Origin: Aricia agestis
Taxonomy: Eukaryota; Arthropoda; Insecta; Lepidoptera; Lycaenidae
Assembly: GCF_905147365.1 (NCBI RefSeq)
Contig: NC_056420.1
Coordinates: forward strand, 2,552,001-2,616,000
DNA: 64,000 bases
Direction of reading: 5' to 3'
A program made the position numbers and the translations under genes. This document shows, piece by piece, positions 20,131-31,576 of this stretch; the first letter of the stretch is position 1, and every line of letters starts with the position of its first letter. The notes under the pieces were generated by a model. It was not told the DNA's origin and made no database searches. It saw nothing but the letters and a program-made list of their open reading frames with translations.

Positions 20131-20437
20131 CTCCCCACGCCGGTTTCGGTGACTGTGGCCGGTTTCAATGAAACTAGGCCAGTTACGCAGGAGTAATTTT
20201 AAAGAGCACTCTCTATTCCTTTTACTCTCGTAACTCTGTGGGACGGAAGACCGACACGACTGGCGAGAGATCAGGCGCAGGACCGACTTTTTACAAGCTC
20301 ATCCGACGCATGGATCATCTTACTTGTTAGACAATCAGGTGATCAGCCTGCATTGTCCTAACCAAACTTGAAAATAGCATCGAACCCGACCTTCGAGTCA
20401 AGAGCCGCGCTCTTAACCACTGGACCACGGATGCGTA
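20131..20437 (-). mobile_element. tRNA-derived SINE, copy T3 (minus, near full length)
   Basis: Read in reverse, the head is CGCATCCGTGGTCCAGTGGT-TAAGAGCGCGGCTCTTGACTC (A-box region) then GGTCGGGTTCGATGC (B box). It is followed by the family body with GCCTGCATTGTCC, TCCATGCGTCGGATGAGC and TCTTCCGTCCCACAGAG. Together with T1 and T2 it defines the family. Confidence 0.7.
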
Positions 20438-20844
20438 AAGTATTACCCTCGTAAACAGGTAAAAACCCAGACTGAAAATCACACAAATCTAACAAGAGAG
20501 CCCGCGTATTGCTTTGCGAATAAAAAACACATTTTTGGTGAAATTAAAGAAATAGTATCTGTATTCAACCCTCGCGTTATCAAAGGATACCCTTTCTGAA
20601 AATATGGGGTCATGTCCGTCGGCCCACCTCAAGTCGAGGCAATATGTCATAATAACGACAAATGAAATAAACAACTAAAATATTGTCTGCGTGGTACACT
20701 TTCGGTATAATCCAATTTATCCATTTCTACTATCGTAGGTTCATAGCGTATAAGGAAAAGTGAGCTGGAAATTGGGTTCTATCTACCCCACTGCCAACTA
20801 AAAAAGAATTTTTGGAATCGTATATACTTTTCGAAAAGTTTATT
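20438..20844. other. Unassigned AT-rich DNA
   Basis: No recognised feature. Confidence 0.3.
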
Positions 20845-21100
20845 CATTGACGACCTCTGTGGCAGCTCAAGCCAGGGTCGCGGGTTCGAATCCCACCGAC
20901 GGAACCAAAAGTTTTCAACGTTCCTGGGTCTTGGGTGTGTATATTATTATGTGTAAGTATGATATTAAAATAAAAATCTTAAATATATGTACAGTATAAA
21001 AATGTTATATATTTCCATTGTCTGGTACCCGTAACACAAGTCCTTCAGGTACTTAGCACGGGGCCAGACTGACGTAGTGTGAAGCGTCCATAGCGTCCAT
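20845..21100 (+). mobile_element. Second tRNA-derived SINE family, copy 1
   Basis: A B box GCGGGTTCGAATCCCACC sits in a tRNA-like head at 20876-20905. A body follows with AAATCTTAAATATATGTACA, TCTGGTACCCGTAACACAAG, TCCTTCAGGTACTTAGCACG and GGGGCCAGACTGACGT. The last three blocks recur in the fragment at 41849-41978. Confidence 0.6.
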
Positions 21101-21107
21101 TAATATA

Positions 21108-21290
21108 GGCAGTTGGCGGACCGACGTAATTTGATCGCGTTTCGTCAAACCCAGCCATCAATATTACGACTAATATGGAATTCACATAACCCGACTCCCG
21201 AGCAACTGACGGAGGCCTATGATATATCAGATAAATTAATTTGTAGGCAGATAGCGGAACTACGTAATTGCCACGGTTTACGTCTGTGGT
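21108..21290. repeat. Diverged relics of MITE M2
   Basis: GGCAGTTGGCGGACCGACGT, TTTCGTCAAACCCAGCC and ACATAACCCGACT follow the interior order of M2 (GCAAATCGGGGACC, TACGTCAAACCCAGC, GACATATTCGACT). A second partial repeat, AGGCAGATAGCGGAACTACG, follows. Ends are no longer recognisable. Confidence 0.4.
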
Positions 21291-21331
21291 TTACGTTTTG
21301 TATTACGATTTCTAATAATTTTTATCTACTC

Positions 21332-21407
21332 ATATTATAAAAGGGAAAGTGTGTCTGTCTGTTACCTCCTCACGCCCAAATCACTGAACCGTATTTGCGT
21401 CATCTAG
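21332..21407 (+). mobile_element. Lep1-like Helitron, copy g, internal deletion
   Basis: CATATTATAAAAGGGAAAGT to GAACCG of the 5' half is joined directly to TTTGCGTCATCTAG of the 3' end. About 115 bp are missing. Confidence 0.65.
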
Positions 21408-22046
21408 TTACGACAATTTTGGAAACAAGAAAAACTGTAGATATTTACGTATTTACGCATGTATTTATGACTTGACAGACGTTGTTCGTAGAGTCCACAT
21501 CCTGAGGATGCTCCGGTGTTGGGGCGAAACGCGCGTCAAGTTTTTCAACCTGCATGGTGGTGAGGGGCCTTGCACGGATTTGCCAACATTATTGCTTGTG
21601 TGGTGGTGGTGTTTGCAGGTTCTTGCATGCGAGTGTACGCATAGGCAGTGTGGATGAGGACGGAGGTGCTGTACGCATGCCTATGCGTACACTCACTCAT
21701 TTACTTGAAGGTTGAGGGAATATTGCAAAAAATAATATCAAACTAAATTTTAATATTTAGGCATAGCAATTTGGTTCTAAGCCTAATTCACTAAAAAATG
21801 ATTTAAATCAATTATGACGAAATCTAAAATTCCAGTTAAATTTTTATCTCTTATGTGTTTTCGTAAAATCGTTGTCTAAAAATATTAAATTTCAATTTAG
21901 TGTTTTTTGCGCTAATAGCTTTTTCAAACTATCTATTTTAGTCGGCCGCTGTAATCCCCTGGCTTTAGCCCAGTCAACAAGGTTTGAAATATAAAAAAAT
22001 TAGATCATCAAATAGAGGTAATTTAAAGTTTTAGTATCACCGTAAT

Positions 22047-22050
<4 letters not shown>
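21408..22050. other. Unassigned DNA with an inverted pair
   Basis: GAGTGTACGCATAGGCA (about 21632) and TGCCTATGCGTACACTC (about 21680) form a ~50-bp-span hairpin. The CTCCGGTGTTGGGGCGAAAC block at 21510 looks like an old interspersed repeat, unassigned. Confidence 0.35.

Positions 22051-22094
<44 letters not shown>
22051..22094. repeat. (TA)n microsatellite
   Basis: About 22 uninterrupted TA units. Confidence 0.95.
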
Positions 22095-22095
<1 letters not shown>

Positions 22096-23521
22096 CCACC
22101 CCGGAGTTGATATTGCGTCCTACATGGCGGTTTTTACCGATGATATTGCGTCCGACTGACTTGTTGCATCCTGTATACGGACGCAAGATTGACCATCTCT
22201 CAAATTCAGCCAGAAGTAGTGTTAAGGTTAGTACAATGGCTGGGTGAAATATTGGCATGGACGTTGTTTTGTCACCGGAGTGCTTTTCGGCGTATTTCTT
22301 AGTTCCGCTATTTGGCGCGCGAATTTTGGAGGTCGCTACTGTGCGCCGTATATCGGTGGCGTATATTCGATACTTTGTTTACGTATAACACGCCGATAAT
22401 GTGGATTCCTGTATATAATAAAGTTTTTATCAATTCTAATGTGTGATTTAATTACGTCCCACAAAACGACATCGTCCCAGAGGAGACGCGGGGGTGACAG
22501 AGGTGAGGGGGCGGAGTTCGCACGCGACATGCAAGGGCATGTTTTTGTTTATATTTTTTGCCGGCCAGCGCGGACGTAATGACGCTTGTGGTATAAATAT
22601 TGTGTAGTGGGGCGAATATTTGAGAGAGACTAAATTCATGTCTTCAAAGTTGGGTTCACAACGCCTTCGTAAATTTGATGTAACATTACACATTTCAATG
22701 TCTAATTAACTTACAAAAATGCTGCTAAAACTATTTGAAAGTAGAGTTAATATTTCAAAAGTTATTATAAAAAAAAGTACCAAATTATGAAATTTTTGCG
22801 TGTCGTTTCGATACTGCCGCTTACAATTTATTATTTTTAAAAAAAATGAGCTAGAAAGGATTAAAAATTTATTGTTAATTTGAAGATAAAGAAGAGAAGA
22901 ATCCGATACCAACAAATAACACATCAACTTACATTAAATAACTAAAAATTATATTTTTAAAATGTTCATAAAATTCGCGTCATTGTCCTGCGCATTGTTT
23001 GTTTTGAATGCCTTGCCGATATACTCAACGTGACGGGTTGAAACCTATTTTGCGATAAAATCTGCTGGCTCACTTTATTTGATCGCAGTGCTTTGGTGTG
23101 GATAGAGGTCTTCGTTTTATGCTCTCTCTCTCTCTTTGAAATACGTTCTACAAAAATTTCCAAATAAGACGTCATTTACATTTCTCGATGTGTGCCAACA
23201 TTTGTCTGTTTTTCACTACTTTTTTTATACCAAGTTATAAAGGCCCGCAACATTTCTAAGTTCTTAATAATTTTCTTTATATCAATACTTAATTATAAAC
23301 GAATTTAGTGAATTCCTCATTTTCCTGAACGTCTTTTTCCTGAATAGCCCTAAAAATATAATGACGATCATTCAGAATAATGATCAAATCTGTAACTGTA
23401 TTTCAGGAAAACAGGAACAAATATATCGAATCGATGCAATGTCGATATTACAATTAGGTAGTTATTTGACACATTTTCGAAAAATAGTAGTAGAATAGTA
23501 AGAAAAGTAGTAAAAATGTTA
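22095..23521. other. Unassigned DNA, partly GC-richer, with a TATA-like motif
   Basis: GATATTGCGTCC occurs twice within 22107-22150, plus a related GACGCAAGA. TATAAATA at about 22592 is followed 30 bp later by AGTGGGGCG, which could be a promoter, but no coding frame follows. A CTCTCTCTCTCT tract sits at 23122-23136. Confidence 0.25.
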
Positions 23522-23800
23522 TCTACACTTCAATATTATAAAGCAGGAGAGGTTGTTTGTTTGTTTGAACGCGTTAATCTCAGGAAGTACTAGTCCGATT
23601 TGAAAAATTCTTTCAGTGTTAGATAGCCCATTTATCGAGGAAGGCTATAAGCAATATTTTATCACGCTAAGAATAATAGAAGCGAAGAAATAGAGGAAAA
23701 TGTGGAAAAAACGGAGGGAAATTATTTGAAAGGGCTTATTTGAACGCGCTTATCTCAGAAACTACTGGTCCGATTTGAAAAATTCTTTCAGTGTTAGATT
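23522..23800 (+). mobile_element. Helitron family E, 3'-truncated copy
   Basis: Begins TCTACACTTC; shares GGAAGTACTAGTCCGATTTG, TTCAGTGTTAGATAGCCC and AGAAGCGAAGAAATAGAGGA with the copy at 32922-33389. It stops at 23800, just before the 29-bp inverted repeat at 23810, so the 3' end was lost or displaced. Confidence 0.6.
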
Positions 23801-23809
23801 GTCGTGTCA

Positions 23810-23838
23810 ATGGTTGTCGTGATTGATGTAGATCGTTT
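23810..23838 (+). repeat. Left arm of 29-bp inverted repeat spanning 5.07 kb
   Basis: Begins ATGGTTGTCGTGATTGATGT and ends GATCGTTT. The perfect inverse complement is at 28853-28881. Removing the RTE LINE and one tandem copy leaves a ~1.1 kb unit between the arms, compatible with an old non-autonomous DNA transposon. No matching target duplication is seen outside the arms. Confidence 0.8.
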
Positions 23839-23848
23839 TTTTTTAAAA

Positions 23849-24549
23849 GAAGTGATTTTAAAAACTATTTTAAGACAAAATAAAATGGCCTTGGCCGTCG
23901 ACCCATTTTGTAATACAAAAAAAATGTTTTAATTGTGGTGCAACGACCAAGAATAATATCAATATTATTACAAATAATTTTGTTCTACCTATGAAACGAA
24001 AGAACATAAAATCGCTTTATTAATCTTCATTTTTCTGGTGCAGCATATTTATTTACAAATAAATATGCAATTTACGATCATTATCCTGACGTCCAGTGTC
24101 CTGTTTGTTGTTGAACTGTTTATATACTTACCTGTCTAAAAGTATTTTGGATCGATTGTATTAACTACTATGTCCCTACCTACATACCTACGTATATGAT
24201 TTTCTTTGATAAGTACTTACCTATTGTATATTTTAAACAAAAGCCCATCAGTGACTGAGTTTAGACTGCGAATTGGGTTGGGACTAATGTATTTTTAAAT
24301 ATCTATACTTACTAATATTGTAGAGACGAAATATTTAATCGTTTGCTTATTACTATTTAACTTACGAGTTACGAGACTACTGAACCAATTTAAATAATTC
24401 TTTCGCTATTAGAAAGCCACGGTAATGAGAAAATAGCCCAAACAAGTGCATCGAAACTCAACGTCAAGTGGTTACCGGGTCATGGGCTAGGCTGTACACT
24501 GTACAGTGTTCTGAGATTTTTTTTAATCTTGACTTTCTTCATTCATAAA
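23849..24549 (+). repeat. 701-bp tandem duplication, unit 1
   Basis: Starts GAAGTGATTTTAAAAAC and ends CTTTCTTCATTCATAAA. It is nearly identical to unit 2, with about five single-base or one-base-indel differences. It contains ATTTATTTACAAATAAAT (palindrome) and no gene. Confidence 0.92.
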
Positions 24550-25252
24550 GAAGTGATTTTAAAAACTATTTTAAAGACAAAATAAAATGGCCTTGGCCGT
24601 CGACCCATTTTGTAATACAAAAAAAATGTTTTAATTGTGGTGCAACGACCAAGAATAATATCAATATTATTACAAATAATTTTGTTCTACCTATGAAACG
24701 AAAGAACATAAAATCGCTTTATAAATCTTCATTTTTCTGGTGCAGCATATTTATTTACAAATAAATATGCAATTTACGATCATTATCCTGACGTCCAGTG
24801 TCCTGTTTGTTGTTGAACTGTTTATATACTTACCTGTCTAAAAGTATTTTGGATCGATTGTATTAACTACTATGTCCCTACCTACATACCTACGTATATG
24901 ATTTTCTTTGATAAGTACTTACCTATTGTATATTTTAAACAAAAGCCCATCAGTGACTGAGCTTAGACTGCGAATTGGGTTGGGACTAATGTATTTTTAA
25001 ATATCTATACTTACTAATATTGTAGAGACGAAATATTTAATCGTTTGCTTATTACTATTTAACTTACGAGTTACGAGACTACTGAACCAATTTAAATAAT
25101 TCTTTCGCTATTAGAAAGCCACGGTAATGAGAAAATAGCCCAAACAAGTGCATCGAAACTCAACGTCAAGTGGTTACCGGGTCATGGGCTAGGCTGTACA
25201 CTGTATAGTGTTCTGAGATTTTTTTTTAATCTTGACTTTCTTCATTCATAAA
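24550..25252 (+). repeat. 701-bp tandem duplication, unit 2
   Basis: Starts GAAGTGATTTTAAAAAC and ends at the same CATTCATAAA. The AAA just before GAAG at both junctions suggests a microhomology-mediated event. Confidence 0.92.
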
Positions 25253-25561
25253 TCGACACCCTTGACAAGATTTATAGTAACTGTGATGGCATACTTATAA
25301 TAATAATAATGTACTTTTATTCAGCTCGATAACATAAAAACCTTAATCTAGACAATTACAACATGCAAATTATTTTATTTTCAATGGTTTTTTATATTAG
25401 AATGTTAAGATCGCAACCGGCAGCTTAGCTAGGTTACAGTATAACCTGTGTTAAAGCCACCGGACCCTTTCCCAACTACTGATCGCATATCGCTGATTTT
25501 ACATTTCAGGCAATTAAAATTAGATTACAAATCAAATCAATGTTTAAAATTAATCAAACTT

Positions 25562-25573
25562 GATACAATAAAC
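25562..25573 (+). repeat. Target-site duplication of the RTE LINE, left copy
   Basis: GATACAATAAAC, identical to 28824-28835. Confidence 0.9.
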
Positions 25574-28500
25574 GGGGGCGGTGGTTACTCGCGTCCGTAG
25601 GAATTACCTTTTACTACCCTACACGTGTCCCCCGGGTGGTGCTAAACGAGTAACAACGCCGAGTCTCAGGCGGCGGATATGATAACCTGACTCCTAGGCA
25701 GTAGTGGCCTTGAGGACTAAATACCCTCAAAAAGTCTAGCGCGGAAAGCAACGGGAAACTAACGCGACTATAATCCCAAGAAAACCACCATGATTAAGAA
25801 CGCCACCAGAGATAATATGATGTCATGCGACTCGACTAACGCTCGGCGCCAGCTTGGTTCCGGGCCGACTGGTGTGAAATTGGCTACCGGCTGCAGTTGG
25901 AAACATAACATCTTACTCTAGCAAACTAACACCCAAGGGAAGGGCAATAACAATAGGAACCTGGAATGTCCGTGGACTTTTAAGGCCAGGAAAAATCGAA
26001 GTTGTTGAAGCGGAGATGGAGCGCTATAATCTGGCTATACTAGGATTGAGTGAGACCCATGTCAAAGATAACGGATACCACATCACACCTGAAGGAAATA
26101 TGGTAATCTACTCTGACAGGCAAGACAATAGTTTTAGTGGTGTGGGCTTCATAGTTGCTAGCTGGCTACGAGACAAGGTATTGGGGTATAATACCATCAA
26201 CAATAGAATGATATCCTTAAAAATTTCAGCCCATCCACACCCAATTAACTTTGTACAGGTCTATGCGCCGACCACTGCAGCCACCGAAGAAGAGATGGAG
26301 GAATTTTACCACGAGCTAGAATTAACCTGCAAAGCGTTACCAAAGAAGGAATGTACTATCATCCTGGGAGACTTTAATGCTAAGATAGGGCACACTGATA
26401 ATGATCAACACCTAAGGAATGTTATTGGGGAATACGGCTTAGGAGCCCACAACAGTCGAGGTGAGATGTTGTTAGAGTTTTGCATTGAAAAAGGACTATT
26501 CGTAACTAACACGGCATATAAACAACATCCAAGACGCTTATGGACATGGCGATCGCCAACAGGTCATAAAAATCAGATTGACTTCATATTAATCAGCAGC
26601 AGATGGAAGTCGTGCATAACTCTCTCAAAGACTTTTCCGGGTGCAGATTGTGGCAGCGACCATCAGCTGTTAATAGCTCAATACAGAGTCCGCCTCAAAG
26701 TAGTTTCAAAGCCTCCACCATCCAAAAATATTCTTCTAACACAAGAAGCGAAAGCTTTTGAGGACACACTACAAACTCGACTGGACAGTGAAACGTATTG
26801 CCCATTTGACTCAGCCAATACATCATGGAATCAGCTTAAGGCCGCATAAGAAGAGACAACTAGAACAATCACAAATGGACGGAAAGTAAAACACCTTAGA
26901 TCTGAGTGGATGACCACTTGGGAGGCAATCGCACAAAGAAAGGCTCTAAAGACTGGAGGAATTCGTTCAAAGGAAGAACAACAGCGATACTCTGAACTTG
27001 ACTCACTAGTACAGCGTCTCTGTAGACATGACAAGAATGCATATATCAATTCTATATGTAGAGATATACAAACACACTCTGATACCCTACATCCAAGAGA
27101 CATGTTCCAAAAGGTAAAAATTCTCACACGGGAACGAAAATCAAAATCTTGGAACATAGAAGATAAAAAGGGTAACCTGATTTTAGACAAGAACCAAGTG
27201 ATGACAAGATGGAGGAACTACTGCCAAGACCTGTATAAATATGACGCTGATGAACCTGACACTAGATTAGATTTTACAGATAAAGAACCCGACATCGTTC
27301 TCCATGAAGTAGAAGCAGCTATAAATAAGCTCAAAACAAAAGCTTGCGGTGGAGATGGTATACAGGCACAAGTGCTTAAGAGCTTGGGTAAGTGTGGAAT
27401 CAGAGTAATGCATTCAATATGTCTTAAAGTATGGAGAACAGGACAGTGGCCAGACGATTGGACAGAATCTCTCGTGATACCACTACATAAGAAAGGGTCG
27501 ACTAAAAAGTGTGGAAATTATCGGACCATCTCACTAATTTCACACGCCAGTAAGATTCTTCTCCATGTTATAAACAACAGATTGGCACACTATATAACTA
27601 GACAGATATCCAAAGAGCAGGCGGGATTCGTAAAGGGCAGGGGTACCCGAGAACAAATCCTAAACATCCGTCAGCTGATAGAAAAGAGCAGAGAATTCAA
27701 TGTCCCAATAGTACTCTGTTTTGTGAATTACGCTAAGGCCTTTGACTGCATCGTCTGGTCCAAAATGCTGGAGGTGATGAGAGAGTTGGGCGTCCCCGAT
27801 CATCTCATATTTTTGGTACAAAACCTCTATCTGGAAGGTCGATCAAGGGTGCGATTAGACAATGATCTGTCAGAGCCGTTTGCTACAGAGCGTGGTGTCA
27901 GACAGGGTTGCATACTCACTCCACAGCTGTTCAACCTCGTAGGCGAATATATAATGCGTCGAGTGTTGGAAGATTGGGAGGATGGTATTAAAATTAACGG
28001 ATACCTTCTCAACAACCTAAGGTTCGCTGACGACACCACGCTTATAAGTACTTGCGAAGTGAAACTTGCTGAACTTCTAGCGCGGCTCGAAAAGATTAGT
28101 CGAGACTTTGGCCTCCAAATCAATCGCAATAAAACCAAACTGATGTACGTCGATAAGCTGAACCAAATACAAAAGACATCCTTACTACAAGATCTCCAAC
28201 CCGTAGAGGAGTTTGTCTACCTGGGATCGTTGATTAGCAACAATGGTAACTGCGAGAGGGAGGTTGTCCGACGGGCTCAGATGGCTAAATCTGCGGTTGG
28301 GCGCTTAGAAAAGATATGGAAGAATAAGAACATCTATCGTAGCACAAAAATAACACTAATGCGTTCCCTAATCTTTTCAATATTTTTGTATGCCTCCGAG
28401 ACATGGTCACTAAAAGCACGTACTCGAGCTAAGATTGACGCTTTTGAAATGTGGTGCTGGCGTAAAATGCTCGGCATCCCTTGGACCGCACACCGGACCA

Positions 28501-28823
28501 ACACGTCTATACTTCAGCAACTCAAAATTACCACCCGCCTGTCCACGCTTTGTCTACAACGATCACTTGCCTTTTTTGGCCACATAGCCCGCCGGGAGCC
28601 TAATAATCTTGAGAGTCTCATACTAGCTGGGCAATTAGAGGGGAAAAGAAGCAGAGGCAGAGTGGCTACACGATGGACAGACGCGATTGTCAAGGCTGCT
28701 GACTGCACGTTCCAGGAGGCATTTCATCAGGCCAAAAATAGAGACAAGTGGAGAGCCCTATCCCAAAAAGCAAATTTTGGTGGTCACGTCCCTCAGCCAT
28801 GAGGATACGACTAGGAAGAAGAA
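25574..28823 (+). mobile_element. RTE-clade LINE retrotransposon, near full length
   Basis: A 3.25-kb non-LTR retrotransposon bounded by a perfect 12-bp duplication. About 300 bp of GC-richer 5' untranslated DNA precede an endonuclease plus reverse-transcriptase frame. A very short 3' untranslated region ends in a GAA-type simple repeat, a typical RTE feature. There is no poly(A) tail and no RNase H domain. The intact target duplication and largely open frame imply a fairly recent insertion. Confidence 0.88.
25878..28802 (+). pseudogene. RTE ORF: endonuclease-reverse transcriptase with one internal stop
   Basis: One continuous frame from 25878 to a TGA at 28800-28802, broken only by a TAA at 26847-26849. 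The endonuclease begins GTWNVRG before the first ATG (26016), so the original start is upstream or lost. Endonuclease residues are kept: SETH, the VYAPT tyrosine, GDFN, QIDF and SDH. The reverse transcriptase has the RQGC block and FADD (motif C). Motif A reads FVNYAKAFD, however, where the usual first aspartate (FxDYxKAFD) is asparagine, a change expected to abolish polymerase activity. The C-terminal WSLKARTRAKIDAFEMWCWR stretch and its downstream basic region are typical of RTE-like enzymes. The copy therefore looks dead on two counts, the stop and the motif A change. Confidence 0.85.
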
Positions 28824-28835
28824 GATACAATAAAC
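28824..28835 (+). repeat. Target-site duplication of the RTE LINE, right copy
   Basis: GATACAATAAAC, immediately after the terminal GAAGAAGAA. Confidence 0.9.
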
Positions 28836-28852
28836 AATACAAAAAACGATCG

Positions 28853-28881
28853 AAACGATCTACATCAATCACGACAACCAT
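28853..28881 (-). repeat. Right arm of 29-bp inverted repeat
   Basis: Exact inverse complement of 23810-23838; lies just beyond the LINE's right target duplication. Confidence 0.8.
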
Positions 28882-30410
28882 GATTGACTATGACTATCAC
28901 AGCACAGAACGCATCGTCGCGTCGTGTTTGCTTACGCGCGCGCGTTAACCAACTACTTACGAAAAAATTTATTATTATTGTGAACTTGTATTATAATCAA
29001 ATACCGTCCTCTTTTTGTACAAAACAAATAAACAGAAATAATAGGTACTATTATAGATAATAACCATAATTTAAATTTACAAACAAAGTATATATATTGT
29101 TGTGTAATTTTTGTGTAGTTGTGTAATTTTTTGAGATTTTGGACTGTTTTATCTTATTTTTGATAGGTACGTTAATAATTTTTTAAACGTTTTTATTTTT
29201 CTTTTCGACGCCTAAAGGGCCTTTTTTTGAGACTTTGTACTGATAGGTATGTCTGATATGTGATTCTTCAGGTTAATATTTTTCTAAGCATTTTTGTTTT
29301 ATTTTTTTTAACGCCTAAACGGCTAATAACGAATTTCAATTTGTTAAATTTTTTCAACTTGTCACGTGGGCAGAGCCACGATTGAAAACTAGTATTGCTT
29401 ACATACACAAGTTAACTATAGTCAATGTCACAGTAAATTACCCTCTCAACTGGTCGTTCTTAAAATTGTTAATTTCTTAAATTACTTTTATGTTCCTATT
29501 TCGGTGTATTTGATTTGTCCGACACTTTGATTATTATGACTATGGGTTTATTATTGTACCTACTTGATTTTAAACAATAAAACTTAAAAATACCTACTAC
29601 CGAAACAATTGTTTTATTTTGTGTTCATACTTAAGTTCAGAAGAAACACGCTCACATAAATAAAATGATCATATCTATCATAATTATTCTTAATATTTTT
29701 TAGTTAGCCTAGCGGACTTACCTGATTATAATTTAAAATTTAATTAATCTATGTAATATAGGGCTAACTTGTTTTTAATGTCTGTTATGTACTCCAAGTT
29801 ATAGAAATAAGTATTTCATTTTAATCGACTTCATAAAGAGGGATGATTCTCTATTTATACATACATATCGTCACTCCTGTCCCTCATTGGGGTAGACAGA
29901 GACCACATCACGCAATGAATTTATTGGGATCTATTATATAGGTACCTATGTATGTATCGATATAACATATAAGGTTAGGAGGAAGCAACAAACTCAACAG
30001 TTTATGGCGAACATACAAAAATAATATACGGTACCGATATAATCTCAAATATAGTAAGGAGTCATTTAATTAGTAGAATGCATGGAATTAATATAGTACA
30101 ATATACGGTATCAATATAACCATACATTTAAATGGATGTAGGAAAAACGATTAAATGCATGGAACGAATACAAAAATATACAATGTGTCACATGATTTCC
30201 ATCGAGAACGGAAGCAAAAAACCAGCGAGAATTATTTCAAATTGAATATCTAATTTTCGTACGTAAACAAAATTTCTTGTCGACAATAGAATTCACATGA
30301 CAGCAATGTAACTATATTCGCACGAATAACAATTAAAAAGTCATTGGAAATGGTAGACGCCATAGGGTTCGACTTTGAAAAGACGCAACAAGTCTTCGGC
30401 GATTTAAATA
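28882..30410. other. Unassigned AT-rich DNA with a weak two-copy repeat
   Basis: Two diverged ~120-bp units at about 29130-29230 and 29230-29330 share GAGA(T/C)TTTG.ACTG, TGATAGGTA, TTTTATTTTT and AACGCCTAAA.GG. The block around 29862-29915 (ATACATATCGTCACTCCTGT, CATTGGGGTAGACAGAGACC) is a common lepidopteran interspersed repeat. No gene seen. Confidence 0.35.
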
Positions 30411-30457
30411 TATATATATATATATAATACTCGTGTCACAATGTTAGTTACCGTAAT

Positions 30458-30626
<169 letters not shown>

Positions 30627-30670
30627 ATCGTGTCACAATGTTAGTTACCGTACACCCCCGAAACGGCTTT

Positions 30671-30720
30671 ACTGATTTTTATCAAATTTTATATGCATAT
30701 AAAATTTGATAAAAATCAGT
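30671..30720. repeat. Perfect 50-bp palindrome
   Basis: A 25-base arm starting ACTGATTTTTATCAAATT and ending TATATG, followed at once by its exact inverse complement with no spacer. Confidence 0.95.
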
Positions 30721-31016
30721 ATATATAGCGATGGACGTTGCCATGGTGACATACTTATTTTGTCACTTCAATAAAATAATACGGGCGAAATACTTTATAT
30801 GGCAAAACAACGTTTCCGGGACAACTAGTTTATTATATAACTGAGATGCTGATAATGGGATTCTCAAGTTACATCACAGTTTGGTATTATAATAATAATA
30901 CGAAAAAGATATGACGGTCAATCAGTTGAGATTGATTTTAGTACGGTATAATGTGTGGCAGACTAACTAGCATCGCAATCCTGCATCGTTCTATCGAAAT
31001 TTTCTAATATATATAT

Positions 31017-31346
31017 ATTTTTTTTTTTATGAAATAAGGGGGCAAACCAGCAAACGGGTCACCTGATGGAAAGCAACTTCCGTCGCCCATGGACACTCGC
31101 AGCATCATAAGAGCTGCAGGTGCGTTGCCGGCCTTTTGAGAGCGAATAGGGTAATAGGGGAGGGTAGGGAAGGGAAGGGAATAAGAGAGGGTAGGGAAGG
31201 GATTAGGGTAGGGGATTGGGCCTCCGGTAAACTCACTCACTCGGCGAAACACAGCGCAAGCACTGTTTCACGCCGGTTTTCTGTGAGAACGTGGTATTTC
31301 TCCGGTCGAGCCGGTCCATTCGTGCGGAAGCATGGCTCTCCCACGT
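31017..31346 (-). mobile_element. SINE-like element, copy S6 (minus)
   Basis: Full-length reverse copy. The head CTCCCACGT lies at 31338-31346, 12 bp from an oppositely oriented truncated copy. Confidence 0.75.
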
Positions 31347-31357
31347 ATATAAGATAT

Positions 31358-31571
31358 TCCCAATCCCCTAACCCCTACCCTATTCCCTTCCCTATCCTCA
31401 ACTATTCCCTTCCCTTCCCTTCCCTACCCTCCCGTATTACCCTATTCCCTCTTAAAAGGCCGGCAACGCACTTGCAGCTCTTCTGATGCTGCGAGTGAAA
31501 ATGGGCAACGGAAGTTGCTTTCCATCAGGTGACCCGTTTGCTCGTTTGCCCCCTTATTTCATAAAAAAAAA
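31358..31571 (+). mobile_element. SINE-like element, copy S7, 5'-truncated
   Basis: Starts within the polypyrimidine minisatellite (CCCAATCCCCTAACCCCTAC) and runs to the shared tail and A-run. The head is absent. Confidence 0.75.
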
Positions 31572-31576
31572 TATAT

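Noticed and set aside
22585..22700. TATA-box promoter at TATAAATA
   Set aside because: No downstream coding frame, initiator or conserved structure; AT-rich DNA makes such matches common.
26831..27190. 119-codon minus-strand frame
   Set aside because: Antisense shadow of the RTE LINE; the same applies to 27827-28138, 28514-28708 and 51346-51702 opposite the two LINE coding regions.
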